The notes under the pieces were generated by a model. The model was not told the origin of the DNA. It saw only the letters and a list, made by a program, of their open reading frames with translations, and searched no databases. The position numbers and the translations under genes are program-made. A stretch of 64,000 nucleotides of DNA, taken from the NCBI GenBank assembly GCA_023441625.1, contig JAEZOA010000043.1, positions 9,986 to 73,985 on the forward strand, written 5' to 3'. Positions within the stretch are counted from its first letter, which is position 1. Each line of letters starts with the position of its first letter. Origin of the DNA: Bacillota bacterium. GTDB lineage: Bacteria > Bacillota > Clostridia > Acetivibrionales > DSM-1351. Of the stretch, positions 26,688 through 35,404 are shown piece by piece.

Positions 26688-27134
26688 TTACAGCCACTGG
26701 ATAAAAGCTGTTTTATCGTTTTTATTATAGCCTGCCTTCTCATAAAATCTCATAGTAGATTCCTGTTTTGATCCTGTCATAAGCATAATCTTGTAACAAT
26801 CATTTTTTATTGCAATTTCTTTAGCATAGTTCAGAACATCAGTTGCATAACCTTTATTCCTATAGCTTTCATCAGTTATTACATTTTCAATCAAAGCATA
26901 AGCCCTCTGGTTATTCGTAAGATTTTTTATAATTATTATAACACAGGAAGCTATAATTTTATCGTCTACACAGCCTACAATAATATGATGCTGAGGGTCA
27001 GAAAGTATATCCTTCCATAATCCAATAAGATTCTCTTCTATATCAGGGAAAGCATTATCATGCAATTGTGTATATAGGCTAAGTAGCCCAGATAAATCGT
27101 TTTCCTCTACTTCACGTGTTTTTAATACTGTCAT
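26688..27134 (-). CDS. GNAT-family N-acetyltransferase
   Basis: A 148-aa acetyl-CoA-dependent transferase. The acetyl-CoA loop is in ENVITDESYRNKGYATDVL (R/Q-x-x-G-x-G/A pattern), followed by the terminal FYEKAGYNKNDKT strand typical of GNAT proteins. ATG 27134 is chosen because a GGAGG site lies 9 nt before it. It begins 17 nt after the stop codon of the duplicated membrane protein and probably shares its transcript. The substrate cannot be predicted. Confidence 0.87.
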   Translation of the reverse strand: MTVLKTREVEENDLSGLLSLYTQLHDNAFPDIEENLIGLWKDILSDPQHHIIVGCVDDKIIASCVIIIIKNLTNNQRAYALIENVITDESYRNKGYATDVLNYAKEIAIKNDCYKIMLMTGSKQESTMRFYEKAGYNKNDKTAFIQWL

Positions 27135-27151
27135 TAAACTTGGCCTCCAAA

Positions 27152-28252
27152 TTAATATGTCTTCCACATATTATATTTCTTTTTAGTTTTTATTAAAAGA
27201 CATACGCCAACAATTAATGCTGCTATGTATAGAATTAAAGTAGGGCTGTTTGTAAGTAACATAATTTTTTCTGTTTCTATAATTTGAATATATGTCGAAC
27301 CCTGCGTACTTATATACATAATTATTTCGTTGCATGCGTAACTTAAAAGAAAAAAACCTGAATAAATAATAAGCAGTAACCCTATAATTGAGTTTTTTAT
27401 AACACTTACCATTTTACTAGATATACTTTCTTTAAATGCTATACAGTCTTCATTTTCTAATTTTGATTTCTTTTTAGCAATCACAAGTAAAAACAAAGAA
27501 ATAGTTATTATAATGAGGCTGGGTATAGCTTTTGGTATTATTGCTTCCCACATAAATAAGTCCTCAGAAGAAAATTGCTTTGGTACTGCCAAAGAAGCTG
27601 TAAATATTGAAGCAATAGGACTAATTAGGCTTATATTTCCAATTATTAAGAAGAATAATCCAACAATTTTATTAATGCGTTGCTTTATAGGCTGATAACT
27701 AGTAAAAGTATTAATGCTATATTTCTTTTTAGTCTTACTAATAAGCACTACACCAATAATTATCATAGCTATATACAAAACAAAAATAGGAATATTTGTT
27801 AATAAGCTGTCTAGGTATATTTCACTAAGCACTGAGTCAGATAATATGTCACTTGAAGCACCTTTATAGTTAATTAAAGAACTTATTTGACTACATATTT
27901 CAACTATTAAATTATAGCCATTATGCATAATAAGCAATAACCCTATAGTTGAGCCTTCGATAACTTTTAGTGTTTTATCTGTTTTACTCTCTTCCGAAAT
28001 AAGCTGGCTTTTTTCTAATCTAGCGTTATTTGCTTTTTTAGTAATTGCGATTAATGTAATAGATATAATAATTAAAATCAGACCTGGTAAAATTTTTAGA
28101 AACAATGAAACTAATCTATCATTATTATATATCTGGGATTGCATCATTGGAATATATCTCAATAAAATAATTCTAATCACTTTAATTGTTCCAAGCATCA
28201 AACAGAATACGCCAACAATGTTATGAATGCATTGCTTGATTTTAACCTCCAT
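27152..28252 (-). CDS. Tandemly duplicated membrane protein of unknown function
   Basis: A 366-aa integral membrane protein made of two similar halves (about 1-180 and 190-366), each with four predicted helices. Matching landmarks are TIGLLLIMHNGY and IIGLLLIIYSGF, IISITLIAITKK and TISLFLLVIAKK, and the half-ends GVVLISKTKKKY and GVCLLIKTKKKY. It clearly arose by internal duplication. No catalytic motif is visible. A CAGGAGG site lies 5 nt before the ATG. The GNAT gene follows. I do not recognise the family. Confidence 0.75.
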   Translation of the reverse strand: MEVKIKQCIHNIVGVFCLMLGTIKVIRIILLRYIPMMQSQIYNNDRLVSLFLKILPGLILIIISITLIAITKKANNARLEKSQLISEESKTDKTLKVIEGSTIGLLLIMHNGYNLIVEICSQISSLINYKGASSDILSDSVLSEIYLDSLLTNIPIFVLYIAMIIIGVVLISKTKKKYSINTFTSYQPIKQRINKIVGLFFLIIGNISLISPIASIFTASLAVPKQFSSEDLFMWEAIIPKAIPSLIIITISLFLLVIAKKKSKLENEDCIAFKESISSKMVSVIKNSIIGLLLIIYSGFFLLSYACNEIIMYISTQGSTYIQIIETEKIMLLTNSPTLILYIAALIVGVCLLIKTKKKYNMWKTY

Positions 28253-28472
28253 AAAATCCTCCTGAGGAATTTCAAATTAGTAACCTTTTTATGGTTAATC
28301 TTTATATTTAAGTCTATCATTTACCATTTCTTCTATCAATAGTAAAATGATAATCTTGATTTCCAAGGAGCTTATCAAATGACTTAATAAGGATGCCTTT
28401 GTTTTATTGGAACTATATCCAATATTCTACGTCTATATATGCGTCAAACAAATTTGAGAGGAGAAAAATATT

Positions 28473-29489
28473 ATGAAATTGAAGAACTTATTTGCTGGAT
28501 TTTTGACAATTACAGTCATATCTCTTTCAGCAGCTACCACATTTGCAGCTAATACAGAAAACATCGAGCCCATCAAAGCTGTTGAACAAATTAATTTAGA
28601 ATCAGGTGTATCTATAAAACCTTATTTCAAATCTTTTACCGGAACAGTTAAAAAAGTATCTGATTCTTCAGGTGAAACAACCTCTAAGTTTTTATCTGTT
28701 GTAAGTGAAGACGGACAAGAAGCAAACATCATAGTATCTAGTAACACATATATTGTGAACAATGCTGAAATAGCTGAGGGCTCTGTTATTACAGGCTTCT
28801 ACGATGCCAATGCTCCTATGATTATGATATACCCTCCTCAGTATAATGCTCAAGTTATTGTTGTAGGTAATGAGGACCAGAATATTAAATTTGACGTATT
28901 TAATGCCGACTTAATAAGCTCTGATAATTTTCTAAAACTTAATATCGGTGAGAATACAGAGATTATTTTACAGGATGGAACCCGCTACGAGGGTGAGCTT
29001 GCCAATAGGAAGCTTGTAGTAATGTATGGGATTTCTACAAAAAGTATTCCTGCTCAGACCACTCCCTCTAAAGTAGTTGTACTGTTTGAAAAAGCTGTTC
29101 CTATTGAAGTAGTCCCAGAAGAAAATACTGCCGATATAAGTGGAGATGTATCTGCTATGGATATCATTGTTAATAACAACAAAATAGAAGCACCAGCTGC
29201 ATATATTAACGAGCAAGGTACTGTTATGCTTCCTCTTCGCGCTATTTCAGAAGCTCTTGGTTTTGATGTGACCTGGAATAGTAAGCTGAAAAGTATCACC
29301 CTCGGCAAGGGCATATCTCTAACAATAGGTAAGGATTACTATATTTACATGAAAACCTCACCCATTCAGTTGGGAACTGCACCAACAATTGTTAATGAAA
29401 GAACCTTTGTCCCTATAGGTTTCTTTCAGGAAGTTGTACGAGTGGAAAATGTAAATGTAACTAATTCACAAATTATAATAGGAAATTAA
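28473..29489 (+). CDS. Secreted protein with copper-amine-oxidase-N-like (stalk) domain
   Basis: A 338-aa exported protein. Residues 1-26 form a signal peptide ending near TTFAA. The middle (about 50-215) is beta-rich and unassigned. The C-terminal 100 residues carry the copper amine oxidase N-terminal/stalk domain pattern (TVMLPLRAISEALGFDVTWN, then ERTFVPIGFFQEV). In Clostridia this domain is a common surface module and is not an enzyme. A GAGAGGAG site precedes the ATG. A cell-envelope role is likely; the precise task is unknown. Confidence 0.82.
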   Translation: MKLKNLFAGFLTITVISLSAATTFAANTENIEPIKAVEQINLESGVSIKPYFKSFTGTVKKVSDSSGETTSKFLSVVSEDGQEANIIVSSNTYIVNNAEIAEGSVITGFYDANAPMIMIYPPQYNAQVIVVGNEDQNIKFDVFNADLISSDNFLKLNIGENTEIILQDGTRYEGELANRKLVVMYGISTKSIPAQTTPSKVVVLFEKAVPIEVVPEENTADISGDVSAMDIIVNNNKIEAPAAYINEQGTVMLPLRAISEALGFDVTWNSKLKSITLGKGISLTIGKDYYIYMKTSPIQLGTAPTIVNERTFVPIGFFQEVVRVENVNVTNSQIIIGN

Positions 29490-29645
29490 TTAATGAAAAC
29501 TAATATGCATAAATTGTCAGTTTAATCTTTAAGGATCCTTGAAATAATATATTATGAATGTTTTATAACTTTGTAATTAAGCAATATAGTTAGAAGAATT
29601 CATGGTGTTTTGTAACCAATAAATAGTATCAAAAGAGGTATCCTT

Positions 29646-29882
29646 ATGAATGGTGAAAATAGAATTATAAAGGTTAAGAAAAATGAAGAAGGTGCTGTTA
29701 CTGACGTAATGTTTGAAAATGGCCGTGTTTGTCCCTTGAATTTTGCAATACTTATGGCAAAACAGGGTGCTATTGAAGGATATAATGTAGTAAGAGGGAA
29801 AAATGGCGGAGAGTATCTCAGTGCCGATCCCAACAGCTCTGATTCTGTTGATGATTTAGATGACCTGCCAAGGTTTAAATAA
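29646..29882 (+). CDS. DUF3892 small protein
   Basis: A 78-aa acidic protein matching the DUF3892 pattern: RIIKVKKNEEGAVTDVMFENG, then AILMAKQGAIEGYNVVRGKNG, ending in an Asp-rich tail. The family is found in Firmicutes and its function is unknown. An AGAGG site precedes the ATG, and a terminator follows. Confidence 0.75.
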   Translation: MNGENRIIKVKKNEEGAVTDVMFENGRVCPLNFAILMAKQGAIEGYNVVRGKNGGEYLSADPNSSDSVDDLDDLPRFK

Positions 29883-29905
29883 TTTAATTTTAACTAATCA
29901 GTATC

Positions 29906-29938
29906 AAGGGCAAGTGTTTGATTTAGACATTTGCCCTT
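29906..29938. terminator. Bidirectional terminator between the DUF3892 gene and the ABC exporter
   Basis: AAGGGCAA (29906-29913) pairs with TTGCCCTT (29931-29938), and three further pairs extend the stem past one mismatch. Confidence 0.8.
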
Positions 29939-29994
29939 ATCTATTTCCAACTACTAAAAGCTTCTGGTGTCAGAATACCTTTCCCACATTCCCC

Positions 29995-31842
29995 CTATAT
30001 CGCCATCCCAGTTTTGAACTGGCTGTTGTACAGGTTAGCATAGAAACCATTTTGCTCTAGTAACTCAGTGTGCGTGCCCTTTTCAACAATTCTTCCATTA
30101 TCAATAACCAATATGGAATCCGCATTCTTTATAGTACTTAGTCGATGAGCAATAATAAAGCTTGTTCTTCCCTTCATTAATGTTAGCAAGGCCTTCTGTA
30201 TTTTAAGCTCTGTTCGTGTGTCTATTGAGGATGTGGCCTCATCAAGTATAAGTATTCTCGGGTCAGCCAGTATGGCTCTAGCTATGGCAATCAACTGCCT
30301 TTGACCCTGCGAAATATTTGAAGCGTTGTCGGCCAATACAGTATTATATCCTTCTGGCATATGCATTATAAACGAGTGTGCATTTGCCAGCTTAGCCGCC
30401 TCCATTACTTCTTCATCAGTCGCATCTAGCCTTCCATATCGAATATTGTCAGCAACTGATTCTGAAAAAAGATATGTGTCCTGTAGCACCATTCCCACAC
30501 TCTTGCGCAGGCTTTTAAGTGTCAGTTCCTGAATATCCTTCCCATCAATCATAATCTTTCCACTGTCAATATCATAGAACCTTGTCAGCAAGCTAATAAT
30601 TGTAGTTTTGCCTGCGCCAGTTGGTCCTACTATTGCTATCTGCTCTCCCTGACTAGCTGCTATATTAGCATTCTTAAGAACCTCTTTACCCTGTTCATAC
30701 GAAAATGTTACATCTTCAAAAGAAATGTCTCCCCTTATCTCTCCGATATTCTTTGCAGTATTAGTATCCTCTTCTTTTTGTTCATCCATTATCTCAAAAA
30801 CACGTTCTGCCCCTGCTAGTGCTAATTGTATTGTATTAAACAAATTGGCTATTTCACTTAGCGGTCTAGCAAAGTTCTTCATATAAAGCAAGAAAGTAAA
30901 TACAATTCCTATTGTTATTGGCTCACCATTTAATATTAAATATCCTCCTGCAACTGCAACTATCAGATAGGTAATATTATTAATTACATTCATCACTGGT
31001 CCCATAAAGCCCGATATACCTTGAGCCATAGTGCTACTTTTTCTAAGCTTTTGATTAATTTTGTTAAATTCCTGCTTTACTTTTTCCTCACGACCAAAAA
31101 GCTTTACCACCTTTTGCCCTGAAATAATCTCTTCTACAAAGCCATTGAGCTCTCCAAGATTTTGCTGCTGCTGCTTAAAGTACTTTTTTGTAATTGCTGC
31201 TATTCCCTTTGTTGCAAGAAACATTATAGGAATAGTAGTAAGAGATATTATAGTTAGTTTTGGACTTAAAAGTAGCATTGCTATAAGCATTCCTACAGTG
31301 TTTATTACTCCTGAAAAAAGCTGAGTCACATTTTGAGAAAGCGTCGTATTAATGTTGTCTACATCATTTGTCAGCCTACTCATCAAGTCTCCACTTGAAC
31401 TTTTATCAAGGAATGCCAGCGGCAGCCGCTGAATGCTTGAAAACAGCTCTTTTCGAATCTGTGCAGAAGTTCTCTGTGCTACATCTATCATAATTGAATT
31501 CTGAAAATATGCAGTTACAACATTTACAAGATAAATAATCAGCAACAGTCCACAAACTATTAGCAATCCTGCTAAATCCTTTTTTGCAATATACTCGTCC
31601 ACAATAATTCCATTGACTCTAGTGCCCACAATACCTATAATTGTTGATATCAAAGAAAATAAAAACACCAATATAATTATTTTCTTCTGCCCTGCCAGGT
31701 ATGCTATTAGTCTTAGTAAAGTTCCTTTTGCATTCTTTAGCTTAACAGGTGCTCTATGCAGATTTTCGCCTGGTCCGCCACCACTTCTTCCTGGTCTGGT
31801 CGGAAATTTCGGTCCCATGCTGGTATTCTCTTTATCTGACAT
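29995..31842 (-). CDS. ABC exporter subunit, membrane-ATPase fusion (second half-transporter)
   Basis: A 615-aa half-transporter with a Gly/Pro-rich cytoplasmic N-terminus, six membrane helices (about 50-330) and a C-terminal ATPase with Walker A GPTGAGKTT, signature NISQGQRQLIAIARAI and Walker B ILILDEATSSID. It belongs to the heterodimeric multidrug/lipid exporter type. ATG 31842 is chosen because GAGGAGG lies 9 nt upstream, and its first bases overlap the end of the preceding exporter gene. It forms an operon with marR and the first half-transporter. Confidence 0.92.
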   Translation of the reverse strand: MSDKENTSMGPKFPTRPGRSGGGPGENLHRAPVKLKNAKGTLLRLIAYLAGQKKIIILVFLFSLISTIIGIVGTRVNGIIVDEYIAKKDLAGLLIVCGLLLIIYLVNVVTAYFQNSIMIDVAQRTSAQIRKELFSSIQRLPLAFLDKSSSGDLMSRLTNDVDNINTTLSQNVTQLFSGVINTVGMLIAMLLLSPKLTIISLTTIPIMFLATKGIAAITKKYFKQQQQNLGELNGFVEEIISGQKVVKLFGREEKVKQEFNKINQKLRKSSTMAQGISGFMGPVMNVINNITYLIVAVAGGYLILNGEPITIGIVFTFLLYMKNFARPLSEIANLFNTIQLALAGAERVFEIMDEQKEEDTNTAKNIGEIRGDISFEDVTFSYEQGKEVLKNANIAASQGEQIAIVGPTGAGKTTIISLLTRFYDIDSGKIMIDGKDIQELTLKSLRKSVGMVLQDTYLFSESVADNIRYGRLDATDEEVMEAAKLANAHSFIMHMPEGYNTVLADNASNISQGQRQLIAIARAILADPRILILDEATSSIDTRTELKIQKALLTLMKGRTSFIIAHRLSTIKNADSILVIDNGRIVEKGTHTELLEQNGFYANLYNSQFKTGMAI

Positions 31843-33565
31843 TTGAAACCGCCTCCTCTCCAAGCTGTGATGCTACAATGCTCCTATATGTTTCATTAGT
31901 TTTTATCAGTTCTTCATGAGTTCCAATAGCTGAGATTTCACCCTCATCTAGAACTATTATTTTATCCGCCTCTTGTATTGCTGAAATCCTCTGCGCTATT
32001 ACAAACACAATTGCTTGGTTCTGTCTTCTATTTAGAGTATTCTGTATTTTTGCCTCAGTAGCCATGTCTACAGCACTTGTAGAATCATCAAGAATAAGAA
32101 TCTTTGGATTCTTCATGAAAGTTCTGGCAATAGAAAGCCTTTGCTTTTGCCCACCCGAGAAATTTTTACCTCTCTGTTCAACAGTACTTTGATATTTGTC
32201 TTTTAATACTGAGATAAACTCATAAGCCTGGACATCGTGAAGGACCTGTTCCATTGCATTCGCATCACTGTATTCATTTCCCCATTTTAGATTTTCTTCG
32301 ATAGTTCCTGAGAACAGAATACTATCTTGCATTACAACTCCAATGTTTTCTCGCAGCGACTCCATCGAAATTTGTTTAACATCTACTCCACCTATCATTA
32401 CAGATCCCTCATTTGCATCATATAGCCTTGGAATAAGCCCCACCAAGCTGCTTTTACCAGAGCCCGTTCCGCCGATAATACCTATTGTTTCACCCGGATG
32501 TGCACTAAACGAAATGTTCTTCAAAACATATTCATTAGGAAGGTTATTATATCCAAAATAGACATTTTTGAATTCTATATCGAACTTTGTTATCTCTAAG
32601 GGTTGTAGTGGATTCTTAATAGTGGTTTCTGTATCAAGCACTTCATTTACCCTGTCAGCAGATACCTTGGCTCTTGAAAAATTAATAACTAACATAACAA
32701 CCATCATAAGTGACATTAATATTTGCATAAGATAATTCATAAAGGCCATAATTTCTCCCGATTTGAGTTCTCCTGCAACAACCAAGTTTCCACCAAACCA
32801 CAGTAGTGCAATTATACTTAAGTTAAGAACTAATGTTAGTAAAGGCCATAATAGCACAGTGATTTTTTGTGCTCTGGTACTCCACTTCACTAGGTCTTGG
32901 TTAGCAATTTCAAAGCGCATTTCTTCTTTCTCATGTCCTACAAATGCCTTAACAACTCTAGCTCCAAGAAGATTTTCACGCATAACGGTGTTCACCCTGT
33001 CTATCTTAATCTGCATTTTTAAAAATAGAGGAAATGATTTGCGAACTATTAAAACTACAAAGAATATTAATATCGGCATTGACACAGCAAATATCAAAGT
33101 AAGCTTAGGACTAATAGTCATAGCCATTATAATGCCACCTATTATAAGAAGTGGCGAACGAACCATCGCTCTAAGCAGCATCATTACTGTATTTTGAATC
33201 TGTGTCACATCATTGGTTAGACGGGTAATTAGCGATGAGGTTTTCAGTTTATCAAGTTCTATAAAGGAAAGTGTCTGTATTTTATCGAACATGGCTTGTC
33301 TTAGTCTAGTTCCAAAGGCCATTGCCGCAAAGGAAGCAGTAATGCTGCAACCAGCACCTCCTACAAAGCCTATCAATGCAACTATTATCATCTTAAGACC
33401 TGTTACAATTATATATTGTTTATCTCCATTGGCTATTCCAATATCAATAATATTTGCCATTAAAGTAGGTTGCTGCAAATCCATCATTACCTCTACAAGC
33501 ATAAATAGAGGTGCTGCTATTGCAAATAAATAGCTGCCCTTTAGAAATTTAAATAATTTTTTCAT
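31832..33565 (-). CDS. ABC exporter subunit, membrane-ATPase fusion (first half-transporter)
   Basis: A 577-aa half-transporter with six membrane helices and ATPase motifs GGTGSGKSS, NFSGGQKQRLSIARTF and ILILDDSTSAVD. Here the catalytic Glu after Walker B is Asp (ILDDS), while the partner subunit has Glu (ILDEA). This asymmetry is typical of heterodimeric exporters with one degenerate ATP site. Its start overlaps the end of marR by 17 nt. Together the pair likely exports a drug or lipid under MarR control. Confidence 0.92.
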   Translation of the reverse strand: MKKLFKFLKGSYLFAIAAPLFMLVEVMMDLQQPTLMANIIDIGIANGDKQYIIVTGLKMIIVALIGFVGGAGCSITASFAAMAFGTRLRQAMFDKIQTLSFIELDKLKTSSLITRLTNDVTQIQNTVMMLLRAMVRSPLLIIGGIIMAMTISPKLTLIFAVSMPILIFFVVLIVRKSFPLFLKMQIKIDRVNTVMRENLLGARVVKAFVGHEKEEMRFEIANQDLVKWSTRAQKITVLLWPLLTLVLNLSIIALLWFGGNLVVAGELKSGEIMAFMNYLMQILMSLMMVVMLVINFSRAKVSADRVNEVLDTETTIKNPLQPLEITKFDIEFKNVYFGYNNLPNEYVLKNISFSAHPGETIGIIGGTGSGKSSLVGLIPRLYDANEGSVMIGGVDVKQISMESLRENIGVVMQDSILFSGTIEENLKWGNEYSDANAMEQVLHDVQAYEFISVLKDKYQSTVEQRGKNFSGGQKQRLSIARTFMKNPKILILDDSTSAVDMATEAKIQNTLNRRQNQAIVFVIAQRISAIQEADKIIVLDEGEISAIGTHEELIKTNETYRSIVASQLGEEAVSNVR

Positions 33566-34007
33566 TGATGCTTACCACCTTTTGTTCCACGTCAAGCATA
33601 TTTTTGTGTATTCTTGTTAAAAAGTCTTTTGCTACAATTTTTTCTTCTTCTGTAAAGCCTTTAAAGCATTCATTTTCAATTTTAACAGCTATTTCATCAG
33701 CTATTTTTTTCTTTTCAATCCCTTTCTCTGTAAGCCTTACCTCCAACGCCCGTTTGTCACCTACTACGGGCATTCTTGTAATAAGTTCTGCCTTTTCCAT
33801 GCTATTCAAAACACTTGTTACTGATGCGGGTTCTAAATTGCAATCATTTGCAATTTCCCTTTGTATACACCCATTGTTCTGGGATAAATAATTTAGCATT
33901 CTAGGCTGACCCGCAGTAAGATCCTGCTTCATGAATTCGTATGCAGACCTCCGTCTGTACGTGGCGCTAACCTTTATGAGAAGCAGATTTAGTTCTCTTT
34001 TCTCCAA
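33549..34007 (-). CDS. MarR-family repressor of the exporter operon
   Basis: A 152-aa winged-helix regulator with the MarR pattern: AGQPRMLNYLSQNNGCIQRE, recognition helix LEPASVTSVLNSMEKAELI and wing MPVVGDKRALEVRLTEKG. It starts with TTG 34007 behind a GGGG site. It is the first gene of the three-gene operon with two ABC half-transporters. A 39-bp near-perfect palindrome overlaps its promoter, which fits self-repression released by a drug-like ligand. Confidence 0.92.
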   Translation of the reverse strand: MEKRELNLLLIKVSATYRRRSAYEFMKQDLTAGQPRMLNYLSQNNGCIQREIANDCNLEPASVTSVLNSMEKAELITRMPVVGDKRALEVRLTEKGIEKKKIADEIAVKIENECFKGFTEEEKIVAKDFLTRIHKNMLDVEQKVVSINEKII

Positions 34008-34033
34008 TTTTTGATACCCCCAATGCTAAAAAA

Positions 34034-34072
34034 AATATGTTAGAATTCTAATATTTAGAACTCTAACATATT
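34034..34072. promoter_or_regulatory. MarR operator palindrome
   Basis: An inverted repeat with two 18-nt arms (34034-34051 and 34055-34072) that match at 17 of 18 positions; each arm contains TATGTTAGA. It overlaps the minus 10 box and the predicted start point of the marR operon, where a repressor would act. Confidence 0.8.
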
Positions 34073-34099
34073 ATAATTGAATTGAGATATAGTTGTCAA
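34070..34099 (-). promoter_or_regulatory. Sigma-A promoter of the marR-exporter operon
   Basis: Minus-strand TTGACA (34099-34094), 18-nt spacer, TATAAT (34075-34070). Both boxes are perfect. Confidence 0.82.
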
Positions 34100-34203
34100 T
34101 CTTGAATTTGAAATTGATTCAATATGCTAATACAAACCATTGGGTTGGTAGAGAAACCTCTGTTTTACGTGAACTGATAAGCATCATTGTTTAATCTGCA
34201 AAG

Positions 34204-35151
34204 CTATTTTCCCGCATAAAACAAAAGATATTTTTCCGAATTTTCCTCCCAATAAACGCCATCATGAGCGCCAGAATTTAAGTGATATTGAGATTTAACT
34301 CCTTTATCCTGCAAAATTTTATATAACCTATCACAACCTATATAAAATTTATAGCTATCGTTATCGCCACAATCTAAATATATATTTAATTCTTTAAGAT
34401 CCTTATTTTGAGCAATAAATAACGGATCTCTTTCATTTTGTAAGCCTTCATTAGGATAGAGCCATGCATAAATACTATCTGGAACTTCCTTCACAAAAAG
34501 TGCAGGACTATGACCTCCAACTTTACTAAACATATCTGAGTGAGAAAATGCTAAATGTAACGCTACACATCCTCCCATTGATAATCCACCAATATAGCGT
34601 CCATCTTTTGAAGTTATAGTACTATAATTTGAATCAATAAATGAAACAACCTCTTTATATATGAAATCTTCATACATGCCCTCATATAAACTTACCTTTG
34701 GATCGCTACCCAATCTTCTAGTTGTTTGAGATGTGTTTAATCCATAACTATTATCAATTTGCGGTGTAACTATAATCAACGGTTTAATTTTATTACTATC
34801 TATTAACTCATCAGCTTTTTTATCTAACTTAAGGTCTGGCATCCAAGTATCTTCATTTCCAGTATAACCATGTATCATATATAGAACTGGATACTTATTG
34901 TTGCTACTATACCCTTTAGGTAAATATATATTTAATTTCATATCCTGTTTTAGAATCTTACTGCTTAATGTCACTTTTTTTATAGATGTTTTAGCAAGTT
35001 TTGTTTCTGGACTGTCTGAAATTGTAGTATTCGTCACTTCAGTACTTCCTTTGTCAGAGGCTGTGGTCGTTGAAGCATTGCTACAACCACACAAGGCAGT
35101 AATAATTATTGCTATCATAGTAAGAATAGTGATACTTTTTGTAAACTTCAT
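34204..35151 (-). CDS. Esterase-family lipoprotein (CE1/Fes-like alpha/beta hydrolase)
   Basis: A 315-aa exported lipoprotein. The signal peptide ends in ALCGC, the lipidation Cys. The hydrolase domain has YMIHGYTGNEDTW, the nucleophile Ser in GGLSMGGCVA, an acid in LDCGDNDSY and the catalytic His in NSGAHDGVYW, as in the putative esterase family that includes feruloyl and enterochelin esterases. ATG 35151 follows a GGGGG site by 8-9 nt. A role in trimming acyl groups from plant polysaccharide is possible, but the substrate is not determined. Confidence 0.86.
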   Translation of the reverse strand: MKFTKSITILTMIAIIITALCGCSNASTTTASDKGSTEVTNTTISDSPETKLAKTSIKKVTLSSKILKQDMKLNIYLPKGYSSNNKYPVLYMIHGYTGNEDTWMPDLKLDKKADELIDSNKIKPLIIVTPQIDNSYGLNTSQTTRRLGSDPKVSLYEGMYEDFIYKEVVSFIDSNYSTITSKDGRYIGGLSMGGCVALHLAFSHSDMFSKVGGHSPALFVKEVPDSIYAWLYPNEGLQNERDPLFIAQNKDLKELNIYLDCGDNDSYKFYIGCDRLYKILQDKGVKSQYHLNSGAHDGVYWEENSEKYLLFYAGK

Positions 35152-35273
35152 TAAATTGTCCCCCAAAAATTATTTGTGCCTCTTTAGTATAAGTTTATTG
35201 TAATATTTGTAAAAATATGTGTCAAGCTAAGCTCTATGTGGTAAACCTCTCCTTACTATGTAAAAAGTTAAAC

Positions 35274-35316
35274 AGAAAACCCATAGGTACTGATTTAGCC
35301 GAACCCATGGGTTTCT
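35274..35316 (-). terminator. Terminator of sleB-ypeB
   Basis: Complementary arms around AAACCCAT and ATGGGTTT with a loop of about 18 nt, located 90 nt after the ypeB stop codon on the minus strand. Confidence 0.6.
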
Positions 35317-35404
35317 CTAGTATGCCAATATATAATCAATAAATAGCTTTATAATTTCATTTTTCAAGACATCCCTTAACTAGGAAATCTATGCCTCAAA
35401 GTAT

